From NCBI GenBank assembly GCA_013202445.1, contig JABMRW010000099.1:1-7723 (forward strand): a DNA stretch of 7,723 nucleotides, read 5' to 3'. This document shows, in pieces, positions 1 to 5,230 of the stretch. This stretch comes from Deltaproteobacteria bacterium. GTDB taxonomy: Bacteria; Chloroflexota; Dehalococcoidia; Dehalococcoidales; BS750m-G39. Position 1 is the stretch's first letter. Each line of letters opens with the position of its first letter. The notes under the pieces are model-generated. The model saw only the letters and a program-made list of their open reading frames with translations. It had not been told where the DNA came from and did not search any database. Both the position numbers and the translations under genes were made by a program.

Positions 1-605
1 CCGCCGTCCTCATCCCCCGCCCGGAGAGCGAGTTGCTGGTGGAGACAGCCCTGTCTATAGCTAAAAGCCGTCCTTTATTCACTATCGCCGATATCGGCAC
101 CGGCAGTGGGGCCATTGCTATCAGCCTGGCGCTGGCGCTGGCGCAATCTAAGATTTACGCCACCGATATATCCGCCGCCGCCCTCGAAATCGCCCGGCTT
201 AACTGCCTTAAGCACGGCGTTTCTGATAGAGTCTACCTTTTAGAGGGCAACCTGCTTGAGCCATTACCGGAGCCGGTTGACTTAATAGTGGCCAACATGC
301 CCTATGTCAGGAAATCAGAATTAAACCCGCAATGCGAGCCGCCGCTGGCGCTCGACGGTGGTGCCGACGGAACGGAAAGTATAGAACAGCTCTGCCGGCA
401 GGCAGGGGGCAAGCTTAAAAGCGGCGGCTCTCTGCTGCTGGAGATAGGGCAGGGGCAGAGGGAAGCGGTAACGGCTATTTTACATAACATATTCCCCGGG
501 GGCGAAGTAGAGGTCGCCCCAGACCTTGCTGGCATCGACCGGGTGGTCGTTTCCCGCCTCGCCGCCGGCACGGTTCAACTTGACAGGCAACCGCTACACT
601 GTTAA
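1..605 (+). CDS. prmC: Peptide chain release factor N5-glutamine methyltransferase (PrmC/HemK), 5'-truncated by window edge
   Basis: This enzyme transfers a methyl group from S-adenosylmethionine to the glutamine of the GGQ motif in release factors RF1 and RF2 in the cytoplasm, which tunes translation termination. The reading frame is open from base 3, giving 200 residues of a family usually about 280 long; the N-terminal RF-binding helical domain lies outside the window. Near its left end the visible protein has the family-typical IPRPESELLVE. SAM-binding motif I is DIGTGSG (bases 90-110), an acidic motif II region follows (ATDISAAALEIA), and the substrate-glutamine motif is at 294-305. That last motif reads NMPY instead of the usual NPPY; Asn, the second Pro and Tyr are kept. 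The TTG at 33 is an internal codon, not the start. In many bacteria prmC follows prfA, which would lie to the left. The symbol is well supported, with a small chance of a related N5-glutamine methyltransferase such as PrmB. Confidence 0.88.
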   Translation, partial: AVLIPRPESELLVETALSIAKSRPLFTIADIGTGSGAIAISLALALAQSKIYATDISAAALEIARLNCLKHGVSDRVYLLEGNLLEPLPEPVDLIVANMPYVRKSELNPQCEPPLALDGGADGTESIEQLCRQAGGKLKSGGSLLLEIGQGQREAVTAILHNIFPGGEVEVAPDLAGIDRVVVSRLAAGTVQLDRQPLHC

Positions 606-608
606 ATT
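580..608 (+). promoter_or_regulatory. Candidate sigma-70-type promoter for the etfBA operon
   Basis: A perfect TTGACA lies at 580-585, inside the last codons of prmC. After a 17-base spacer comes TAAATT at 603-608 (4 of 6 matches to TATAAT), preceded by TGT at 600-602, which makes an extended -10. Transcription would begin near 614-616, in the gap before etfB. The alternative hexamer TTAAAT at 602-607 with a 16-base spacer scores equally. This is a prediction from consensus only; prmC read-through could also transcribe the operon. Confidence 0.45.
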
Positions 609-631
609 AGTTAGTTGGGTTTTCCCCCATG

Positions 632-646
632 GTTTAAGCGTTAAAC
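632..646. promoter_or_regulatory. Perfect inverted repeat next to the etfB ribosome-binding site
   Basis: The sequence GTTTAA-GCG-TTAAAC has perfect 6-base arms around a 3-base centre. It ends immediately before the Shine-Dalgarno sequence GGAGG (647-651) and lies about 18-32 bases after the predicted transcription start. Its position suits a repressor operator or a small RNA hairpin controlling etfB translation. The A/T-rich arms would make a weak RNA stem, so an operator is the slightly better reading. No regulator is visible nearby. Confidence 0.35.
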
Positions 647-662
647 GGAGGAATCAGGCGTT

Positions 663-1463
663 ATGAACATGATTGTCTGCGTCAAGCAAGTGATTGACCC
701 CGAGGCACCCCCCGCCAGTTTCAAGATTGACCCCTCCGGCAACAAGGTGGTGCCGCCGGCGGGGGTCTCGCCGGTAGTCGACCCCTATGCCGAATATGCC
801 GTGGAGGCGGCGCTCAAAATCAAGGATGCTTCAGGGGGCAAAGTAACCGCCCTCAGCCTGGGCTCAAACCAGCTCAGGGACATCGTCAAGAAACCGCTGG
901 CGATGGGGGCTGACGAGCTTATCCTGCTGGAGGATGAAGCCTTCGACGGGAGCGATAGCTGGTCAACCGCCTACGGCCTGGCTATGGCCATAAAGAAGAT
1001 AGGCGAATACGATATCATCTTATGCGGCCGTGAGGCTTCGGACTGGAATGCCGGGCAGGTAGGCTCGGGCATTGCCGAGATACTGGGACTGCCCAGCGTT
1101 ACCCTGGCCGAGAAGATAGACATCTCCGACGGCAAGGCTAAGGTGCAGAGGAAGACCGACGAGGGCTACGAGGTGATTGAGATATCCCTGCCCTGCCTGA
1201 TTACCGCCAGCAACGAGATTGGCGAGCCCCGCTACCCCACCATAAAGGGGATTATGGCCGCCAAGAAGAAGGAGCCGGTGGTCTGGAAGCCGGCCGATAT
1301 CGGCGTTGATGCCGCTCAGATAGGCGCCAGTGGTCGGCACACCAAGCTGGCCAAGCTCTTCCAGCCGGTCCGCGAGGGCAAGTGCGAGATAGTTGAGGGA
1401 GAGGGTCTGGAGGAAGCGGCGGTCAACCTGGCGGTAAAACTGCGGGAAGTTAAGGTGTTATAG
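663..1463 (+). CDS. etfB: Electron transfer flavoprotein, beta subunit
   Basis: EtfB is the smaller subunit of the soluble heterodimeric ETF, which takes electrons from acyl-CoA or other flavin dehydrogenases and passes them to a quinone reductase or other acceptor. The 266 residues match the family length. Visible marks are the N-terminal MIVCVKQVIDPE (residues 3-14), DPYAEYAVEAAL (40-51), LAMGADELILL (79-89), and CGREASDWNAGQVG (121-134), the segment that in this family binds AMP or a second FAD. A full match to the ETF-beta signature runs from V161 to T181 (acidic DEG at 166-168, P177). The start at 663 has GGAGG at 647-651, 11 bases upstream; the next ATG (669) sits closer to the usual family start but farther from the site. 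etfA follows after 10 bases. Residues seen here do not tell me whether this ETF is bifurcating or the simple AMP type. Confidence 0.93.
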   Translation: MNMIVCVKQVIDPEAPPASFKIDPSGNKVVPPAGVSPVVDPYAEYAVEAALKIKDASGGKVTALSLGSNQLRDIVKKPLAMGADELILLEDEAFDGSDSWSTAYGLAMAIKKIGEYDIILCGREASDWNAGQVGSGIAEILGLPSVTLAEKIDISDGKAKVQRKTDEGYEVIEISLPCLITASNEIGEPRYPTIKGIMAAKKKEPVVWKPADIGVDAAQIGASGRHTKLAKLFQPVREGKCEIVEGEGLEEAAVNLAVKLREVKVL

Positions 1464-1473
1464 GAGATAAATT

Positions 1474-2472
1474 ATGGCTGAAAATAAAGGCGTTCTGGTT
1501 TTATGTGAGACTAAAGAAGGTAAGCTGGCGTCAATTTCTACTGAGCTATTGGGCGGTGGTAGTAAGCTGGCTAAAGATTTGGGACAGGAGCTGGCGGCGG
1601 TGCTGGTCGGCAGCGGCGTCAGTAATTTAGCGCAGGAGGCCATCGCTTACGGCGCCGATAAGGTCTACGTCGTTGACGACCCACTGCTTAAAGACTATCA
1701 GACTGATACTTACGTCCCGGTCATGGAAAAAGTAGCCAAGCAGGCCATACCCCAGGTTTTAATTATGGGGCAGACCTCCATCGGCCGCGACCTGGCCCCC
1801 CGGCTGGCTTTCCGGCTCAACACGGCCGCCTCTCTGGGCTGCCTGGAGCTGGCCATTGACCCGGACTCCAAGCTATTACTTCAGACCAAGCCGGTCTACG
1901 GCGGCAATGCCCAGGCCGTTTTCACCACCGAGTCCTTTCCCCAGATAGCCACTGTCCGGCCCAAGGCAATGGCGCCGCTGGCGCCGGACCAGTCCCGAAA
2001 AGGGGAAGTAATCAAGATTGACGCTGGTCTGGATGCTTCGGCGGTGAGGACTAAGGTTTTAGAGAAGGTGCCCGAAGAGGTTGCGGGGATAAAGCTGGAG
2101 GATGCCGAGGTGGTGGTCAGCGGCGGGCGGGGCATCGGCAGCGCCGAAGGCTTTCAGCAGCTGGAGGAGCTGGCCAAGCTTTTAAAGGGAGCGGTAGGCG
2201 CTACCCGTCCCCCCTGTGATAACGGCTGGGTGCCCGCCGGGGCGCAGGTAGGGCTTACCGGCAAGATTGTCACCCCCGAACTTTACATCGCCGTCGCCCT
2301 CTCCGGTTCCAGCCAGCACATGTCCGGCTGTTCCAGCGCCAAGACCATAGTGGCCATAAATAAAGACCCGGAAGCCAATATATTCAGAGAAGCCCGCTTC
2401 GGCGTGGTGGGCGACTGGAAAAAGATAGTGCCCGCCTTCACCGAGAAACTCAAAGAGCTTCTGGCTAAATAA
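1474..2472 (+). CDS. etfA: Electron transfer flavoprotein, alpha subunit
   Basis: EtfA holds the redox-active FAD of the ETF heterodimer and pairs with the EtfB encoded just upstream. At 332 residues it is normal length and has no fused ferredoxin domain. The N-terminal ETF fold covers roughly residues 5-180, with GQTSIGRDLAPRLA at 99-112. The FAD-binding C-terminal domain begins at VVSGGRGIGS (214-223) and continues with VGATRP (241-246), QVGLTGKIVTPELYIA (258-273), SGSSQHMSG (277-285) and IVAINKD (292-298). The FAD-contacting Arg245, Thr262 and His282 equivalents are present. The classical signature is slightly off: L276 and S280 stand where Ile/Val are usual (SGAIQH is common). The start is fixed by GGAG at 1463-1466, which overlaps the etfB stop codon, so translation is probably coupled. 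No ETF dehydrogenase partner, ETF:quinone oxidoreductase or FixC/FixX lies in the window. Confidence 0.94.
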   Translation: MAENKGVLVLCETKEGKLASISTELLGGGSKLAKDLGQELAAVLVGSGVSNLAQEAIAYGADKVYVVDDPLLKDYQTDTYVPVMEKVAKQAIPQVLIMGQTSIGRDLAPRLAFRLNTAASLGCLELAIDPDSKLLLQTKPVYGGNAQAVFTTESFPQIATVRPKAMAPLAPDQSRKGEVIKIDAGLDASAVRTKVLEKVPEEVAGIKLEDAEVVVSGGRGIGSAEGFQQLEELAKLLKGAVGATRPPCDNGWVPAGAQVGLTGKIVTPELYIAVALSGSSQHMSGCSSAKTIVAINKDPEANIFREARFGVVGDWKKIVPAFTEKLKELLAK

Positions 2473-2496
2473 AGCAATATTATAAGGAGCGAGACG

Positions 2497-3375
2497 ATGA
2501 AGCTAAGAATTTTAGTCGGGTTGTCCTTACTGCTGGTCAGCCTGCTGGTCATTTCACCGGCGGCCGCCATCTTAGCCCAGGAGGAAGAGGAAGCACCCCC
2601 AGAAACGATTACGCTTACCACCACCTACTCAAAGCTGTCGGGAATCGCTGGCAGCAGCTTTGAGTTTGAAGTTGGCCTAGCGTACACGGGTGGGACCGAG
2701 GCCCGGGTTTTTGACCTTGCGGCTACCGGACCCCAGAACTGGACGACGTCTATTACTCCCAGCTATCCCAAGGACAAGCAGATACAAGACATCAGGCTCG
2801 AGCCGCCTCCGCCCTTCCAGGCCGCTCTGGTAACGAAGATACTGGTTAATCTTGCTCCCCCTTACTGGCTTCTGCCCGAGCCCGGGGACTACCAGATAAC
2901 CGTAGAAGCCGCATCAGGCGAAATTAAGGGCACTATTCAGCTTACGGCAGTAGTAACTTCCACCTACATAATGTCTCTGGCCCCCACCGAGGAGCGCTTA
3001 AACACCACGGCTACGGCAGGCCGGGATAACTACTTCTCGATAGAAGTAAATAACAACGGCTCAGCGGCTATTGATAATATCACCTTCTCTACCAGAAAAC
3101 CAACCGGCTGGACGATTGAGTTCTCCCCGGAAAAGATAGATACCCTGGCGGCTCAAGATTCTCAGACGGTAGAGGTCAACATCAAGCCGCCGGCCAAGAC
3201 CATAGCCGGGGATTATCAAATCAGCCTCACCGCCAAGGGCCAGCAAATCTCGGACGATATAGATATTCGGGTCAGTGTGGAAACGCCCACTATCTGGGGT
3301 TGGGTGGGGGTGGCCATCATCGTGCTGGTGATTGCCGGCCTGGTATACATCTTTATGCGATTTAGCCGGCGGTAA
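2497..3375 (+). CDS. Secreted, C-terminally membrane-anchored NEW3-domain protein (COG1470-like), ABC-exporter partner
   Basis: The product is a 292-residue type I membrane protein of unknown function. Residues 1-27 form a signal peptide (MKLR, then a Leu/Val-rich core, with probable cleavage near ILA-QE). There is no lipobox Cys. An acidic linker (EEEEAPPE, 29-36) leads into two beta-sandwich regions, about 37-153 and 154-263. Both resemble the NEW3 (alpha-galactosidase NPCBM-associated) fold; the second is clearer, with GRDNYFSIEVNNNGSAAIDNI (175-195), PTGW (202-205), SPEKIDTLAA (210-219) and AGDYQISLTA (237-246). One transmembrane helix lies at about 267-287, followed by a basic tail (RFSRR). 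AAGGAG at 2484-2489 sets the start, 24 bases after etfA. The ABC ATPase follows after 3 bases, and similar protein-ATPase-permease triplets are known in other bacteria and archaea. I infer an extracytoplasmic accessory subunit of that exporter; sugar binding is possible but unproven. Confidence 0.78.
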   Translation: MKLRILVGLSLLLVSLLVISPAAAILAQEEEEAPPETITLTTTYSKLSGIAGSSFEFEVGLAYTGGTEARVFDLAATGPQNWTTSITPSYPKDKQIQDIRLEPPPPFQAALVTKILVNLAPPYWLLPEPGDYQITVEAASGEIKGTIQLTAVVTSTYIMSLAPTEERLNTTATAGRDNYFSIEVNNNGSAAIDNITFSTRKPTGWTIEFSPEKIDTLAAQDSQTVEVNIKPPAKTIAGDYQISLTAKGQQISDDIDIRVSVETPTIWGWVGVAIIVLVIAGLVYIFMRFSRR

Positions 3376-3378
3376 AAT

Positions 3379-4314
3379 ATGGGTAATAACATAGTCTTAG
3401 AGACCCGGGACCTGACTAAGAAATACGACGGCACTACGGTGGTCGACCGCCTTAACCTCCATGTCGCCGAGAACGAGGTCTTCGGCCTGCTCGGCCCGAA
3501 CGGCGCCGGTAAGACCACCACCATCCTCATGCTGCTGGGGCTTACCGAGCCGGCTTCGGGCAGCGCCCGGGTATTCGGCTTTGATTCCACCCGGGAGCCG
3601 CTCAAGGTAAAGCGCCTTACCGGTTACCTGCCGGAAAGACTGGGTTTCTATGAGAACCTCACCGCCCGGGAGAACCTGAGGTTTATCGCCTGGCTGAACA
3701 ACATGAATGACGAAGAAGCTGAACGCCAGATTGACCATGTGCTGGAAGAGGTGGGACTGGTGGAGAAGGCGGACACCGCCGTGAGAAAGTTCTCCCGGGG
3801 GATGAAACAGCGCCTGGGAATTGCCGATGTACTGGTCAAGAAGCCCCGGCTGGTCATTCTTGACGAGCCTACCGCCGGCCTTGACCCGGAGGGGATTAAT
3901 CAAACACTGGACCTTATAGCCGGCCTGCCCAAGATGGATACCACCGTGGTCATGTGCTCCCACCGCCTCTATGAGGTGCAGCGGATATGCCATAGCATTG
4001 CCATATTGGCTAAGGGCAAACTGGTGGTGGAAGGTGCCCTGGACGAACTGGGCAGGGATGCTCTGGCCGGAGGCCGCTACAGGATAGAGGTGGAAACCGC
4101 CGAGGCCAGCCCGCAGCTAGTAGGGGTCATCGGCCAAATCAGCGGGGTAAGAAACGTGGAAGCTGAGGGTAATTTTCTGCACGTAATCACCGATTCCGAC
4201 CTGCGGGCGGCAATCTCCAAGGCGGTGGTAAATAGCGGTGTCGCCCTGATTCAGATGAAAGTCCGGGAGTTCTCGCTGGACGATATATACAAGAAGTATT
4301 TCCAGGAAGGCTAG
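3379..4314 (+). CDS. ABC-2-type transporter, ATP-binding protein
   Basis: This is the cytoplasmic ATPase of an ABC exporter, 311 residues, of the CcmA/COG1131 class. It has Walker A GPNGAGKTT (39-47), signature FSRGMKQ (138-144), Walker B LVILDEP (158-164) with catalytic Glu163, D-loop GLDP (167-170) and the switch His195 in CSH. The Q-loop position reads GYLPE with Glu86 instead of Gln, a variant I recall as frequent in this class. Residues from about 220 to the end form a C-terminal extension like that of other drug- or antibiotic-type exporters. The ATG at 3379 lies 3 bases after the stop of the NEW3-protein gene and has only a weak ribosome site (GGCGG, 3368-3372), so its translation is probably coupled to the gene before it. 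The permease gene follows after 6 bases. Substrate cannot be told from sequence. Confidence 0.93.
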   Translation: MGNNIVLETRDLTKKYDGTTVVDRLNLHVAENEVFGLLGPNGAGKTTTILMLLGLTEPASGSARVFGFDSTREPLKVKRLTGYLPERLGFYENLTARENLRFIAWLNNMNDEEAERQIDHVLEEVGLVEKADTAVRKFSRGMKQRLGIADVLVKKPRLVILDEPTAGLDPEGINQTLDLIAGLPKMDTTVVMCSHRLYEVQRICHSIAILAKGKLVVEGALDELGRDALAGGRYRIEVETAEASPQLVGVIGQISGVRNVEAEGNFLHVITDSDLRAAISKAVVNSGVALIQMKVREFSLDDIYKKYFQEG

Positions 4315-4320
4315 CGAATA

Positions 4321-5214
4321 ATGATAACCATAATCAGGAAAGAACTGGCTGACTATTTCACCAGCATAAGGTGTTTCATATTATTTCTCCTGGTAGTCGT
4401 TGCCAGCGCAGTAGCGCTTTATGCCGCTCAACAGGGAATTCGCGGGGCAAACGCTGAAAGCGGCTTTATTTTTATGGGCCTCTTTACCGTTGGGGGAGAC
4501 ATACCTTCACTGGCCACCTTTATTGCCCTGCTCGTCCCCGTAATAGGGATAGCCCTCGGCTTTGATGCTATAAACAACGAACGTTCCACTGGCACTCTAA
4601 ATCGAATCTTGTCCCAGCCTATCTACAGGGATAGCGTCATTAACGGAAAATTCCTGGCTGGTATGATTACCCTGGCCATCATGATATTCGCTGCCATGCT
4701 GCTGGTTGCAGGCTATGGTCTGAGGATGATTGGCGTGCCGCCGGCCGCCGAGGAGATCATCCGGCTCTTTATCTACTTCGTCGCTGTCGTTATCTACGGA
4801 GCCTTCTGGATGGGGCTGGCCATCCTTTTCTCCATTTTATTCCGTAGCCTGGCTGTTTCCCTGCTATGCCCGCTCGCCATCTGGATATTGATTGGCAACC
4901 CCGTTTTTAACCCTTATATAAGTTTTGTAGTGCCAGCCGTAACCAACTCTGTAGGGACGTACCTGATGTTGCTGCGGATTTCCCCCTATTTTTTGTTTGC
5001 CGAGGCTACTGCTGCGCTGCTTGACCCGTTATTTAGGGGCTTGGGAATATTAACCATCAGCGATACAACGGGAATGCTATTATTCAGGCCTCTCTCCCTG
5101 GACCAGAGTCTGCTGGTTGTCTGGCCGCAGCTTACCGCCTTGATATGCCTGACTGTTATCTGCTTCGCCGTCAGCTATATTGTCTTCATGCGGCAGGAGA
5201 TAAGGTCTACCTAA
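4321..5214 (+). CDS. ABC-2-type transporter, permease subunit (NosY/COG1277-like)
   Basis: This is the membrane half of the ABC system whose ATPase is encoded just before it. The 297-residue protein has about six hydrophobic helices at roughly 18-38, 62-82, 112-133, 148-172, 175-192 and 265-289. The N-terminus MITIIRKELADYFTSIR is typical of ABC-2 permeases, which begin with a short amphipathic segment before helix 1. The cytoplasmic loop after helix 2 carries the family hallmark NNERSTGTLNRILSQPIYR (85-103), the likely contact with the ATPase. A ribosome site AGGAAGG lies at 4304-4310, 10 bases before the ATG. It is the last gene of the + strand operon. Its TAA stop overlaps the TAG of the convergent gene on the other strand. 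Only one permease is visible, so the active transporter is probably a homodimer. The substrate is unknown; export or membrane remodelling is likelier than uptake. Confidence 0.9.
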   Translation: MITIIRKELADYFTSIRCFILFLLVVVASAVALYAAQQGIRGANAESGFIFMGLFTVGGDIPSLATFIALLVPVIGIALGFDAINNERSTGTLNRILSQPIYRDSVINGKFLAGMITLAIMIFAAMLLVAGYGLRMIGVPPAAEEIIRLFIYFVAVVIYGAFWMGLAILFSILFRSLAVSLLCPLAIWILIGNPVFNPYISFVVPAVTNSVGTYLMLLRISPYFLFAEATAALLDPLFRGLGILTISDTTGMLLFRPLSLDQSLLVVWPQLTALICLTVICFAVSYIVFMRQEIRST

Positions 5215-5230
5215 GCCTTCTCCGCCTGCC
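5192..5230. other. Imperfect hairpin spanning the two convergent stop codons
   Basis: GGCAGG (5192-5197) pairs with CCTGCC (5225-5230). The stem continues as AGA/TCT after a 3-base bulge and as AGG/CCT after a 2-base bulge, leaving a 10-base loop that contains both stop codons. No T-run follows on either strand, so it is not a standard intrinsic terminator. It might slow both polymerases, or be a by-product of overlapping coding constraints. Confidence 0.25.

Noticed and set aside
33..35. TTG as the start codon of the prmC gene
   Set aside because: The frame stays open to the left edge and encodes the family-typical IPRPESE just before it, so the true start lies outside the window.
2478..2483. 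TATTAT as a promoter -10 box for the NEW3-protein gene
   Set aside because: The -35 position (2455-2460, GAGCTT) does not fit, and transcription would start inside or after the ribosome site AAGGAG (2484-2489).
3397..3993. Long open frame on the - strand opposite the ABC ATPase
   Set aside because: It lies wholly opposite a gene with intact Walker A, signature and Walker B motifs, and its translation has no recognisable domain. Open antisense frames are expected in GC-rich genes.
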